Origin: Bradyrhizobium sp. ISRA464
Lineage (GTDB): Bacteria; Pseudomonadota; Alphaproteobacteria; Rhizobiales; Xanthobacteraceae
Direction of reading: 5' to 3'
Assembly: GCF_029910095.1 (NCBI RefSeq)
Contig: NZ_CP094526.1
Span: 7,688,001 to 7,752,000 of the forward strand
Length of the DNA stretch: 64,000 bases
Part shown: positions 52,192-62,040 of the stretch, in pieces
Numbering within the stretch: the stretch's first letter is position 1
Layout of the letters: each line of letters opens with the position of its first letter
Made by a program: the position numbers and the translations under genes
Notes under the pieces: model-generated
Database searches by the model: none
What the model was told of the DNA's origin: nothing
The model's input: only the letters and a program-made list of their open reading frames with translations

Positions 52192-53757
52192 CTACTCCCC
52201 CCACGCCGCGAAGGCTTCGTTGAAGGCGCGCTCGCCCGGGGCGCCCTTCTCGATCGCGATGATGGCGCGGCGCTGGTTGGTGTAGACCAAGGGCACGTCG
52301 AACCACGAGCGCTCCTTCAGGAGCTGCAGGTTGCGCGAGCGGTCGGCGTCGACATTGGAGAGGCCGACCAGGAAGAAGCCGTCGGTGACCTTGACCGCGA
52401 GCCCGGCGAGCGGCGTGCCGCGTGCCTGCTCGTTGGACTTCATCAGGATGCCCGGCACGTTGCCGACGCCGCCATTGGCGAAGTCCGGCGGCAGCACAAA
52501 AGTCAATTCCGCGGTGTGGCTCGCCGGCAGCGAGGTGTCGGTGTTGCGGCGGAACGACATCGTCATCTTGAACTTGCGATCGGGGATGTCGATGTCGGCG
52601 CGCACGGCGATGTCCGGCGGCTGGTTGCCGGACGCCTTGACCTGTTCGGTGCGCCACACCACCGAGCCGACATATTGCTTGCCCTTGGGATCGGACGGAT
52701 CCTCGTCATAGAGCACCACGCGCTGCGCCACCGGAGCGATCGGCTCGCCCGAGGCCGACGGTTGGCCGACGCGGTCGGCGATCTTCGGCTTCACCGCCGG
52801 TGCGGAGGCATCCTTCGGCGCCTCGACGGAAGGCGACGATTTGAACAGGCTGCTGACATAAGTGTAGGCCGGCTTGCCCCACAGCAGCCCGGCGCCGGCC
52901 AGAATCAGCAGGATGCCGATGACGATCGCGCTCTTGAACGGGAACATCGAGCCGATACGGATCCGCTTCTTCGGCTCGCGATCGGCGTTGCCGATCCGCG
53001 TCCGCTGCGGCGGCGGCGCGTAACGCTCGGCCTCCTCGACCGCCTCGTCATAGGGGAGCTCTGCATCCGGATCGGCCCCGCGGTTCTCCATGTTCGGCTC
53101 GAGCCGGTCGAATTCCGGCGAGGGCGACGGCACGTTGGCGTAGGTTTTGCGCGCGTTGCGGCTGGCCTGCGCCGCGGCGCGGCCGAGATCGTCGGCATCG
53201 GCCGTGATGTCGCGGAAGCCGCGCACACCCGGTGCGGCGGGCGGCGCCGGCGGCGGCGCGCCCTCGGCGGCACGGCGCGGCGGCACGCCCGGCCGCTCGC
53301 GGGTCGGCGGCAGCTGTGCGTCGGCTGGCGGCGGCGCCGGCGGAGTTTGCGGTCGCGGCGGGGCGGCCGGCGGCGCATCGGCACGCGGGTTGCGCGGCGG
53401 GCGCGGATCCGGCGGCGGTGGATTCGACAGGCGCGGCCGGGTGGGCGGCGCACCGGCGGCGGAATTGGCCTCCGGCGGGCGGGCATTGGCGCGGCGGAAG
53501 GCGTCGCCGCGTCCCCCGCCCGGGCGGGAGGCCTCGCGGGCGCGCTGGGCAGCTTCGGACTCGACCTTGCGGACGGCTTCTTCCAGCGACAGGCGCTCGC
53601 GGGTGATCTCGGATTCGGAGAGCGGCGGCTGCACGCTGCGGAGCTGCAGGATCAGCGCCGCCCGCGCCCTCTCATAGAGCGCACGGCGGCTTTCGCCGGG
53701 GGCGTTGGGGTCCAGTCCGGCGATGGCACGGGCGATCAGCGGGTAGTAGTCAGCCAT
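52192..53757 (-). CDS. proline-rich single-span membrane protein
   Basis: The 521-residue product has a helical N-terminus (about 1-75), then about 110 residues of Pro/Ala/Arg low complexity (PPRPQTPPAPPPADAQLPP). One transmembrane helix (SAIVIGILLILAGAGLLW, near 280) is followed by an extracytoplasmic beta-rich domain (VVLYDEDPSDPKGKQYVGSVVWRTEQ ... ELTFVLPPDFANGGVGNVPGILMKS). It has the layout of a tethered envelope protein. No known domain name fits; function unknown. The gene lies just after purA on the same strand. I chose ATG 53757 over GTG 53763. Confidence 0.75.
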   Translation of the reverse strand: MADYYPLIARAIAGLDPNAPGESRRALYERARAALILQLRSVQPPLSESEITRERLSLEEAVRKVESEAAQRAREASRPGGGRGDAFRRANARPPEANSAAGAPPTRPRLSNPPPPDPRPPRNPRADAPPAAPPRPQTPPAPPPADAQLPPTRERPGVPPRRAAEGAPPPAPPAAPGVRGFRDITADADDLGRAAAQASRNARKTYANVPSPSPEFDRLEPNMENRGADPDAELPYDEAVEEAERYAPPPQRTRIGNADREPKKRIRIGSMFPFKSAIVIGILLILAGAGLLWGKPAYTYVSSLFKSSPSVEAPKDASAPAVKPKIADRVGQPSASGEPIAPVAQRVVLYDEDPSDPKGKQYVGSVVWRTEQVKASGNQPPDIAVRADIDIPDRKFKMTMSFRRNTDTSLPASHTAELTFVLPPDFANGGVGNVPGILMKSNEQARGTPLAGLAVKVTDGFFLVGLSNVDADRSRNLQLLKERSWFDVPLVYTNQRRAIIAIEKGAPGERAFNEAFAAWGE

Positions 53758-53792
53758 TTCCACACAATTGGTGGGACATAGGTAATATCCCG

Positions 53793-55085
<1,293 letters not shown>

Positions 55086-55436
55086 TTCGAAGATGTTCCC
55101 TTCAGGTGTTCCTCAGACCACGATCGCGGCGAAAACGCGTCCGCCCACAGCAATCATGCGTTCATGTGCCCAGCCTAAATCACGGCCTTAGCCGCGCGCA
55201 CGCAAGGCGCCTAACCGGATAAAGGAAGCGGCCCGGCCGCGCAAGCAAGAAGGGGCCGTTTTAAGCCTTTTGGATAGGGTCCAACCCCTTGATATCCCCG
55301 AAATATTCCGGAACGCACAAGCCGGCGCGAGGCTGTCGCGAATTTAATGTTGGCGCTGGCCGGCGGCGAATCCTGCCGTTGGTTGAGCGTGGCTTGCCTT
55401 GCGGCAATCATCGACTTCCATTAACCGGCTCGATCC
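55086..55436. other. purA-ybaK divergent intergenic region
   Basis: The 350 bases should hold the promoters of both divergent genes. I see no repeat of the families found elsewhere, no riboswitch-like structure and no convincing small gene. The stretch 55240-55350 is less GC-rich than the surroundings, as expected of promoter DNA. Confidence 0.5.
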
Positions 55437-55919
55437 ATGCCCAATTCGACACCAGCGACAATGGCCCTGAGGAAGCTTGGCATCGCCTTCAAGCTCCACA
55501 GCTATGTCTACGATTCCAATGCCGAGAGCATCGGCTTGCAGGCCGCGGAGGCGCTCGGCGTCGAACCGAACCGGATGCTGAAGACGCTGATGGCGGAGGT
55601 GGACGGCAAGCCGGTCTGCGCCGTGGTGCCGTCCGACTGCGAGGTCAGCATGAAGAAGCTCGCCGCCGCGATGGAGGGCAAGTCCGCGAAGATGATGCGC
55701 CCGGCCGACGCCGAGCGCCTGACCGGCTACCATGTCGGCGGCATCAGCCCGTTCGGGCAAAAGAAGCGCGTTCCGACCGCGATCGACGAATCAGCGCTCA
55801 CCCATGTCACCGTATTCGTCAACGGCGGCCAGCGCGGCCTGCAGATCGAGATTGACCCCAACGACGCCGCGCTCGCCGCCGGCGCGAAAATGAAGGCGCT
55901 GGTGGCGACGCGGGGGTGA
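55437..55919 (+). CDS. ybaK: Cys-tRNA(Pro) deacylase YbaK
   Basis: The 160-residue protein is a YbaK/EbsC-type trans-editing enzyme that hydrolyses mischarged Cys-tRNA(Pro). The family pattern is clear: PATMALRKLGIAFKLHSYVYD, GLQAAEALGVEPNRMLKTLMAEVDGKPVCAVVPSDCEVSMKKLAAAMEGKSAKMM, TGYHVGGISPFGQKKRVPTAIDESAL. The lysine in MLKTL is the catalytic or binding residue of the family. Confidence 0.93.
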   Translation: MPNSTPATMALRKLGIAFKLHSYVYDSNAESIGLQAAEALGVEPNRMLKTLMAEVDGKPVCAVVPSDCEVSMKKLAAAMEGKSAKMMRPADAERLTGYHVGGISPFGQKKRVPTAIDESALTHVTVFVNGGQRGLQIEIDPNDAALAAGAKMKALVATRG

Positions 55920-55983
55920 GGCGGGACCGCGGATCTTCAGGTCAGGGCTGCGTTCGCGCCCACAGCATTGCCTCGACGATCGC

Positions 55984-56877
55984 TTGCGACTGGACGAAGC
56001 GATCTCGACCATCGAGACATCGGAGACGATGGACGAACTTTGCCTGTCGCTGCACCGTGCGATCCAGGAGTACGGCTTCTCCGGCTTCGGATTCGTCGAC
56101 GCGGGCCGGCCGGAACTCGACCGGCCTTATTGCACCGGCACGTTTCCACCGGCGTGGGAACGCACCTACGTCCAGAACGAGTTCGTCCGTTGCGATCCGG
56201 CCCTGGCGCGGGCGCGGCGCACCAACACGCCCTTCACCTGGAGCAGCCTGAAGCTACCGGAACGCAACGGGCGCAAGCGGCCGCCCGAGGTCAGAACGAT
56301 GGATGCAGCGCATGAATTCGGTTTCACCGACGGCTTCGTCGTGCCGCTGCATTATCGCGACCGGCTCGGCGCGATTCACTCCAGCTCGACCGTGTTCTTC
56401 TGGGAAGACGAATCCCGGGCCTTCGACACGCTGCTGAGTAGCCATCGGCACGAACTGCATCTCTTGATGATCTACTGGGTGCAGCGGGCGATGGACATCG
56501 TCAACCGCGACCAGCGCCACGCGCCGACCATCCTCAAGCCTGCCGACGCCGCTGAAGCGATCAAGCTTACGGCACGCGAGCGGGAGGTGATGGCCCGGGC
56601 CGCGCGCGGCAAGACCGTGGCCGACACCGCGGAGATCCTCCGCATTTCACCGCAAACGGTGGAAGGCTTCATCAAGCAGGCCCTGCGCAAGCTCAACGCG
56701 TCCAACAAGACCCACGGGGTGGAAGAGCATTGCGCTGGGGGTCATCGACCTCTAGGCGCGGCGCCGCAGCCGGTCCTGTTTCGGAAATGCGCCACCGCGT
56801 CTCAAGGTGGCTTCGCGCATGGTCGCGATGCATCCGACGCCGTTGCTGGATCGGAAAAATCCGTGTCTGTGGCATGA
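55984..56877 (+). CDS. LuxR-family regulator with frameshifted C-terminus
   Basis: It has an autoinducer-binding-like domain (about 10-165; YGFSGFGFVD, FGFTDGFVVPLHYRDRLGAI) and a LuxR helix-turn-helix (LTAREREVMARAARGKTVADTAEILRISPQTVEGFIKQALRKLNASNKTHGV). After THGVE the frame departs: the family ending IALGVIDL and a stop (TAG 56753-56755) lie in another frame, while the present frame runs about 50 residues longer. A two-base deletion near 56722-56732 explains this. The start TTG 55984 is chosen because the first residues fit the family; ATG 56029 is the alternative. Confidence 0.72.
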   Translation: MRLDEAISTIETSETMDELCLSLHRAIQEYGFSGFGFVDAGRPELDRPYCTGTFPPAWERTYVQNEFVRCDPALARARRTNTPFTWSSLKLPERNGRKRPPEVRTMDAAHEFGFTDGFVVPLHYRDRLGAIHSSSTVFFWEDESRAFDTLLSSHRHELHLLMIYWVQRAMDIVNRDQRHAPTILKPADAAEAIKLTAREREVMARAARGKTVADTAEILRISPQTVEGFIKQALRKLNASNKTHGVEEHCAGGHRPLGAAPQPVLFRKCATASQGGFAHGRDASDAVAGSEKSVSVA

Positions 56878-56940
56878 GCCCAATCCGGCCCGGCGGTTGC
56901 GCGCCGGGCGTGCCGCGGCGTCATGAATCCGGTCCTTTGA

Positions 56941-57867
56941 ATGCCTGCTTCCGAATCCGCCACAACGCCTGCGTCCGGCTCCTGGATCGCCAACCAGCCG
57001 TACCTGCTGCTCTGCATCACCGCGATGTGCTGGGCCGGCAACGCGATCGTCGGCCGGCTCGCGGCCGGACACATTCCGCCGGTGACGCTCTCCTTCCTGC
57101 GCTGGACCGCGGCGTTCCTGATCATCCTGCCGTTTGCCTGGAAGCACATGGTGCGCGACTGGGCGTCGATCCGCAGCAAGCTCGGCATCATGATCCTGCT
57201 GTCGATCACCGGCATCAGCGCCTTCAACACCCTGCAATACTGGGCGCTCGAGCACACCCAGGCGCTGAACACGCTATTGCTGCAATCCGCGGCGCCGCTG
57301 GTGGTCGCGGTGTGGTCGCTGATCCTGCTCGGCGCGCGGCTTGCGGTGGCGCAGGCGCTCGGCGTGCTGTTGTCGCTCTGCGGCGTGCTGGTGATCCTGC
57401 TACATGGCGATCTCACCACGCTGTCGAAGATCGAGTTCAACAAAGGCGACGTGATCTTCATCGTCGCGCTGATCATCTTCGCGCTCTACTCGGTGCTGAC
57501 GCTGAAGCGGCCCAACATCCACGGCCTGTCGGTCGCCGGCTTCACCTTCGGCTGCGGCGCGCTGGTCCTGGTCCCGTTCTTCATCTGGGAACTCAATGCG
57601 CGCCCGGTGATGCAGCTCACATCAGGCAATTTGCTGTCGCTGTTCTATGTCGCGGTGTTCCCCTCGACGCTGGCCTATATCTGCTTCAACCGCGGCGTGC
57701 GGCTGATCGGCGCCAACCGCGCCGCGCCGTTCTTCCACATGGTTCCGGTGTTCGGCACGGTGATGTCGATCGTGTTCCTCGGGGAGCATCCGCAGGCCTT
57801 CCATTTCATCGGCTTCGCCCTGGTGCTGGCCGGCGTCTTCGCAGCGTCCCGGAAACAATCTGCCTGA
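56941..57867 (+). CDS. EamA/DMT-family transporter
   Basis: The 308-residue inner-membrane protein has about ten helices in two EamA repeats (WAGNAIVGRLAAGHIPPVTLSFLRWTAAFLIILPFAW; NALLLQSAAPLVVAVWSLIL; ALYSVLTLKRP; FPSTLAYICFNRGVRLIGANRAAPFFHMVPVFGTVMSIVFLGE). It probably exports amino acids or metabolites; the substrate is unknown. It resembles the gene at 63192 closely enough to be a paralog. Confidence 0.88.
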   Translation: MPASESATTPASGSWIANQPYLLLCITAMCWAGNAIVGRLAAGHIPPVTLSFLRWTAAFLIILPFAWKHMVRDWASIRSKLGIMILLSITGISAFNTLQYWALEHTQALNTLLLQSAAPLVVAVWSLILLGARLAVAQALGVLLSLCGVLVILLHGDLTTLSKIEFNKGDVIFIVALIIFALYSVLTLKRPNIHGLSVAGFTFGCGALVLVPFFIWELNARPVMQLTSGNLLSLFYVAVFPSTLAYICFNRGVRLIGANRAAPFFHMVPVFGTVMSIVFLGEHPQAFHFIGFALVLAGVFAASRKQSA

Positions 57868-58060
57868 TTCTTTTCCCTCCCCCGTTCTTACGGGGAGAGG
57901 GTCAGGGTGAGGGGCTCGTGCCGCGACGATGGTGAATGACGGATTCGCGGAGGCTCCCCCTCACCCGGAGCGCATTCCGCGACGCTGCATGCGCTCGGGC
58001 CTCTCCCCGCAAGCGGGGCGAGGCAAGAGGGAGGTTGCGGTGACGAACCGCGGCAAATCC
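57868..58060. repeat. CCCTCCCCC/GGGGAGAGGG repeat cluster
   Basis: The gap between the DMT transporter and the MCE gene holds CCCTCCCCCGTTCTTACGGGGAGAGGG and, 120 bases on, CCTCTCCCCGCAAGCGGGGCGAGG, plus CCCCCTCACCCGGAGCG. It belongs to the same loose family as 11146-11195. Confidence 0.55.
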
Positions 58061-58101
58061 GCTATCCTGACGACCTGTTTCGCGAACGAATCCAGGACAG
58101 C

Positions 58102-58911
58102 ATGGCGCGCGCCAGCAATGTGATGATCGGCACCCTGACGCTCGCTTTGATCGCCGGCTCGCTGGTCGGCTGGCTCGGCTATCAGCGCTATGCCGGCATC
58201 AAGCGGCAGGTGCCGTTCCGCGTGATCTTCGAAGGTTCGGCGTCAGGCCTGCGCCGCGGCGGCAGCGTGAACTTCGCCGGCGTGCGGATCGGCGAGGTGG
58301 TCTCGATCAGGCTCGACCACCACCGCGTGGTCGCGATGACGCGGATCGAGAACGACGCGCCGATCAAGAAGGACACCGAGGTCGGCCTCGAATTCCAGGG
58401 CCTGACCGGAATTGCCGCGATCTCCTTCACCGGCGGCACCAACGCCGCGCCCCCGCCGGACCGCGGCCCCGACGGCATTCCGGAGCTGACCGCCGATCCC
58501 GAGGGCACGATGGGTGTGCCGGAAAAGCTGCGCCGCGCGCTTGGTAACGTCGACCGCGCCATCATCGAGAACGAGGCCGCGGTCAAGGACACCCTGCAAG
58601 GCTTCGAGAACTTCACCAGCTCGCTGTCCGGCAATGGCGAGCTGGTCACGAGCTTCGTCGATGCCGCGGAGGCCGGCGTCAACGCGGTCGACGACAAGAT
58701 GACCGCAACCGACAAGTTCATCAAAAGCCTCGGCAGCGAGAAATATGGCGGCGAGCTGCTGCCGACCGTGATCTCGCTGCGCGAGCTGATCCAGAGCTTC
58801 GACAAGAAGTCCGGCGTCTTCATGGCCGACACCCGCAAGACGCTCGGCGACGTCAGCCAGTCCGTCAACAAGTTCAACGAGAGATTTGTCGGGCGCGGCA
58901 GCAGGCGCTAG
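58102..58911 (+). CDS. MCE/MlaD family lipid-transport protein
   Basis: The 269-residue protein has an N-terminal membrane anchor (MIGTLTLALIAGSLVGWLGYQRY) and the MCE domain (VPFRVIFEGSASGLRRGGSVNFAGVRIGEVVSIRLDHHRVVAMTRIENDAPIKKDTEVGLEFQGLTGIAAISFTGG). A helical C-terminus (AAVKDTLQGFENFTSSLSGNGELVTSFVDAAEAGVNAV) follows. MCE proteins form hexameric periplasmic shuttles for phospholipids. The permease and ATPase partners (MlaE, MlaF) are not in this window. Confidence 0.88.
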   Translation: MARASNVMIGTLTLALIAGSLVGWLGYQRYAGIKRQVPFRVIFEGSASGLRRGGSVNFAGVRIGEVVSIRLDHHRVVAMTRIENDAPIKKDTEVGLEFQGLTGIAAISFTGGTNAAPPPDRGPDGIPELTADPEGTMGVPEKLRRALGNVDRAIIENEAAVKDTLQGFENFTSSLSGNGELVTSFVDAAEAGVNAVDDKMTATDKFIKSLGSEKYGGELLPTVISLRELIQSFDKKSGVFMADTRKTLGDVSQSVNKFNERFVGRGSRR

Positions 58912-58951
58912 GCTAAGCCGTCAACAACCAAGAACAACGGAAACGCTCAAC

Positions 58952-60169
58952 GTGCACGACCGGACCACCGCGCCCTCCCCGCCTCCCGTCACCGTGACCC
59001 GCGCCACGAGCGCCGTGCCAAGGCGTCTGCGGCGCTATCTCACGCTCGACGATTTCGAGCCCCAGGCGCGCCGCCTGTTGCCGAAATTCCTCTACGGCTA
59101 CATCTCCGGCGGCGCCGAGACCGACGCGGCACGCACCGACAATCGCAAGGCATTCGACGAATACGGCTTCGTGCCGCGGGTGCTGAAGGACGTCTCCGGC
59201 CGCGACCAGACCACGACGCTGTTCGGCAAGACCTACGCCTCGCCGTTCGGCATTCCGCCGATGGGCTCGTCGGCGCTGTGTGCCTATCGCGGCGACATCG
59301 TGCTGACGCGCGCGGCCGCCGCGGCCAATGTGCCGATGATCCTTTCCGCCTCCTCGCTGATCACGCTCGAGGATGTCCGCGCCGCTAATCCGCAGGCCTG
59401 GTACCAGGCCTATCTCGCCGGCGTCGACGCGCGCATCGAGCCGCTGGTCGACCGCGTCGCGGCCGCGGGCTACGACACCTTCGTCGTCACCGCCGACGTG
59501 CCGGTGCCGCCGAACCGCGAGAACAACATCCGCAACGGCTTCCAGGTGCCGCTCGCGATCACGCCGCGGGTTTTCTGGGACACCATCACGCATCCGGACT
59601 GGCTGCTGAATACGTGGGCGCGCTCGGTGTTCAACCACGGCATGCCGCATTTCGAGAACATGGACGCCAAGCAGGGCCCGCCGGTGCTGTCCAAGAACCT
59701 GATGCGCAACATCGGTAACCGCGACCAGCTCGCCTGGAAGCATGTCGAGCTGATCCGCAAGCGCTGGCGCGGCAAGCTCGTGGTCAAGGGGCTGATCTCG
59801 CCGGAGGACGCGCGGCTGGCGCGCGAGCACGGCTGCGACGGCGTGATCGTCTCCAACCATGGCGGCCGCCAGCTCGACTACACGATCTCCGCATTGCGCA
59901 CGCTGCCCGAGATCGCGGCGCAGAAGGGCAACATGACCGTGATGATGGACGGCGGCATCCGCCGCGGCACCGACGTGATCAAGGCGCTGGCGCTCGGCGC
60001 CGACTTCGTGTGGGTCGGCCGTCCCTTCCTCTATGCCGCCGTGGTCGCGGGCGAAGCCGGCGTGGCGCGCGCGATCTCGCTGCTGAACGCCGAGATCGAC
60101 CGCGACCTGGCGCTGCTCGGCATCCGCAGCCTGAAGGAGATCACGCCCGACCTGGTACGGAAGTTCTAG
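58952..60169 (+). CDS. FMN-dependent alpha-hydroxy-acid oxidase/dehydrogenase
   Basis: The 405-residue TIM-barrel protein has the FMN-binding and catalytic pattern of the L-lactate dehydrogenase/glycolate oxidase family: YGYISGGAETDAARTDN, FGIPPMGSSALCAYRGD, WYQAYL, VTADVPVPPNRENNIRNGF, KGLISPEDARLAREHGCDGVIVSNHGGRQLDY (catalytic His), MDGGIRRGTDVIKALALGADFVWVGRPFLYA. The exact 2-hydroxy acid is unknown. The start is GTG 58952; no ATG gives a complete N-terminus without translating the preceding gap. Confidence 0.87.
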   Translation: MHDRTTAPSPPPVTVTRATSAVPRRLRRYLTLDDFEPQARRLLPKFLYGYISGGAETDAARTDNRKAFDEYGFVPRVLKDVSGRDQTTTLFGKTYASPFGIPPMGSSALCAYRGDIVLTRAAAAANVPMILSASSLITLEDVRAANPQAWYQAYLAGVDARIEPLVDRVAAAGYDTFVVTADVPVPPNRENNIRNGFQVPLAITPRVFWDTITHPDWLLNTWARSVFNHGMPHFENMDAKQGPPVLSKNLMRNIGNRDQLAWKHVELIRKRWRGKLVVKGLISPEDARLAREHGCDGVIVSNHGGRQLDYTISALRTLPEIAAQKGNMTVMMDGGIRRGTDVIKALALGADFVWVGRPFLYAAVVAGEAGVARAISLLNAEIDRDLALLGIRSLKEITPDLVRKF

Positions 60170-60181
60170 GGCGCGAAGACC

Positions 60182-60586
60182 TCACGCATAGCGCGCTGCG
60201 CCCATGCAGAGCGCGGTGATCGCGAGCAATCCGGCCGCGATGCGCTGTGCGACCGCGAGCCGCGAGCGCGCGCCGGCTGCGTCGCCCGCGCTGCTGCGGA
60301 GCTGCCTGACGGCGCCACCGCCGACAATGGCCTGCACCGCGACCGCAGCCAGCGCCGCGATCGCGCCCACCGCCAGGATCTGCTCGGTCAGTGTGAACGA
60401 TCCCTCGTGAACCAGATGCCACAGTGTGGCGCCGGTCACGATCGCCACCGTCGCGGCGCCGATCTGCGGGACCAATAGCCTCTCGGCCCCCAACCCGCCG
60501 GTGCGCGCCAGGGTGAAGCTCGAGCCGGCCCAAAACACCGATGACAGGATGTGAAGGGACAGCGCTATGATCAGGACGGTCTGCAT
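60182..60586 (-). CDS. four-helix membrane protein of unknown function
   Basis: The 134-residue product has four hydrophobic segments (TVLIIALSLHILSSVFWAGSSF, IGAATVAIVTGATLW, ILAVGAIAALAAVAVQAIVGG, RIAAGLLAITALCMGAARYA) with a histidine in the first helix (SLHILSSVFW), as in heme- or copper-membrane families such as CopD-like proteins. It is divergent from a TetR gene and is its likely target. Confidence 0.65.
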   Translation of the reverse strand: MQTVLIIALSLHILSSVFWAGSSFTLARTGGLGAERLLVPQIGAATVAIVTGATLWHLVHEGSFTLTEQILAVGAIAALAAVAVQAIVGGGAVRQLRSSAGDAAGARSRLAVAQRIAAGLLAITALCMGAARYA

Positions 60587-60622
60587 GATGTCGCTCCAAC
60601 AATTAAGGCTCTGGAAATTAGA

Positions 60623-60637
60623 TATACATTATGTATA
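60623..60637. promoter_or_regulatory. perfect 15-bp TetR-operator-like palindrome
   Basis: TATACATTATGTATA is an exact inverted repeat (7-bp arms, one central T) in the 79-base gap between the two divergent genes. It is AT-rich in a GC-rich genome and overlaps any promoter of both genes. A dimeric TetR protein bound here would repress both; binding is inference. Confidence 0.7.
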
Positions 60638-60665
60638 GTCAATTCGACAAAAGCAAGGCAAGCGG

Positions 60666-61280
60666 ATGCCGCCGCGCAGCTATGTGAGTTCGGTGCGCAA
60701 CGCCGCCGCCGCCGAGACGCGCGACCGCGTGATCGAGGCGGCGGCGCGGACGCTGCGCGAGGAGAGCATCGCCCGGTTCTCGCTGGACACGGTGGCAAAG
60801 GTGGCCGGCGTGACGCGGCTGACCGTCTACAACCAGTTCGGCTCGCGGCGCGGGCTGTTGGAAGCCGTATTCGACGAGATTGCGCGGGCCGGCGGACTGC
60901 ATCAGCTCGCCGACGCCATGGCGATGGCCGACCCGCGCGCTGCGCTCGACCGCCTGGTTGAGATCTTCTGCGCGTTCTGGAGCCGGGATTCGGCGGTCGG
61001 CCGGCTGCACGACGCGATGGTGACCGATCCCGAATTCGCCGAGGCCGTGCGCGACCGCAACGAGCGCCGCCGCAAGATCTTCACGACATTGATCGACCGC
61101 ATCGCCGAGACGGGCACGTCACCGCAGGCCCGCAAGGATGCGGTCGACCTGATCTTTGCGCTGACGAGCTATCCGACCTTCGCCTCGCTCAGCGCGGGCC
61201 GCTCGAGGGGTGACGCCTGCCGGCTGGTGCAGGCGGCTTGCCACGCAGCGGTCGCGCCGCTGATCGATCCGCTGGCCTAA
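60666..61280 (+). CDS. TetR-family transcriptional regulator
   Basis: The 204-residue protein has the N-terminal TetR helix-turn-helix (RDRVIEAAARTLREESIARFSLDTVAKVAGVTRLTVYNQFGSRRGLLEAVFDEI) and an all-helical ligand domain. It starts 28 bases after the palindrome and is divergent from the membrane-protein gene, a classic autoregulated pair. The ligand is unknown. AAGGCAAG serves as the ribosome site. Confidence 0.88.
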   Translation: MPPRSYVSSVRNAAAAETRDRVIEAAARTLREESIARFSLDTVAKVAGVTRLTVYNQFGSRRGLLEAVFDEIARAGGLHQLADAMAMADPRAALDRLVEIFCAFWSRDSAVGRLHDAMVTDPEFAEAVRDRNERRRKIFTTLIDRIAETGTSPQARKDAVDLIFALTSYPTFASLSAGRSRGDACRLVQAACHAAVAPLIDPLA

Positions 61281-61299
61281 GCGTCCATATGCCTGCCCT

Positions 61300-61398
61300 C
61301 ATGGTGAGGAGCGCGGCACGCGCGTCTCGAACCATGCAGGCCCCGCTGTGGCCTCATCCTTCGAGACGCGGCTGGCGCCGCTCCTCAGGATGAGGGAG
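61300..61398. repeat. TGAGGAGCGCGGCACGCGCG inverted repeat
   Basis: GTGAGGAGCGCGGCACGCGC and CGCTCCTCAGGATGAG are inverted ends around TCTCGAACCATGC ... CATCCTTCGAGACGCG. A second member lies at 62915-63050. It lies between the tetR and DUF1330 genes, which converge, so its hairpin may terminate both. Confidence 0.6.
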
Positions 61399-61407
61399 AC
61401 GAACGTC

Positions 61408-61812
61408 TCACCCGACCTTGAACTTGCTGTACGCCTCGCGCGTCGCGATGATCACGTGCTCTTCGCAGCCATTGCGGCGATGCGGGTCGCACTGCGTCTC
61501 GTAGTCGGCCGAGGTCATCATGTCGATGAAGGCCGCAGCGCTCGGATAATAGACCAGCGCGAGGTAATCCCATTGCTGGCCGACCGGCTCGCCCAGCGCC
61601 ACCGTCTTGGCGTTGCCGGTCCACAAGAGCGTGCCGCCGCGCGCCTTGATCATGGGAACGGTGAGCGCGCTGTAGCGCAAATAGGCGTCCCACCCCGACC
61701 CGTCGCCGTCCAGCGAACGCTCGCGAAACCGCATCAGATTGACCATCACGACCGGCGCCTGGTCATCCAGCTCTCGCAGGCCCTTTACGTTCAAGAGATC
61801 GACACCCATCAT
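61408..61812 (-). CDS. DUF1330 protein
   Basis: The 134-residue protein has the ferredoxin-like dimeric alpha/beta-barrel pattern of DUF1330 (VVMVNLMRFRERS, GWDAYLRYSALTVPMIKARGGTLLWTGNAKTVALGEP, WDYLALVYYPSAAAFIDMMTSADYE). Family function is unknown; related folds include EthD and antibiotic-biosynthesis monooxygenases. ATG 61809 is an alternative start. Confidence 0.8.
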   Translation of the reverse strand: MMGVDLLNVKGLRELDDQAPVVMVNLMRFRERSLDGDGSGWDAYLRYSALTVPMIKARGGTLLWTGNAKTVALGEPVGQQWDYLALVYYPSAAAFIDMMTSADYETQCDPHRRNGCEEHVIIATREAYSKFKVG

Positions 61813-61822
61813 CAGCTCCCGG

Positions 61823-61928
61823 CTAGAGCGTTTTCGAGCGAAGTGGACACCGGTTCGCGTGAAGAAAACGCGTCAAGGCAAAAATTTAGAGCTTCGGTTC
61901 TGAGCCCATCAGAACCGAACTGCTCTAA
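61823..61928. repeat. AGAGCGTTTTCGAGCGAAG two-hairpin repeat
   Basis: AGAGCGTTTTCGAGCGAAG ... GAAGAAAACGCG is the first hairpin and GAGCTTCGGTTCTGA/TCAGAACCGAACTGCTC the second. It lies between the DUF1330 and HD-domain starts and resembles a repeat widespread in Rhizobiales intergenic DNA. Confidence 0.7.
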
Positions 61929-62040
61929 GGCCGGACCGGGCCGCGATCCAGCCGCAAAGATTATGTCACATGGCGGCGCTACGCTAAAATGAGGTTGCGG
62001 GCCCTTTGCTTGCAGGCGGTGCGAACGCGAGGTCAAGTCG

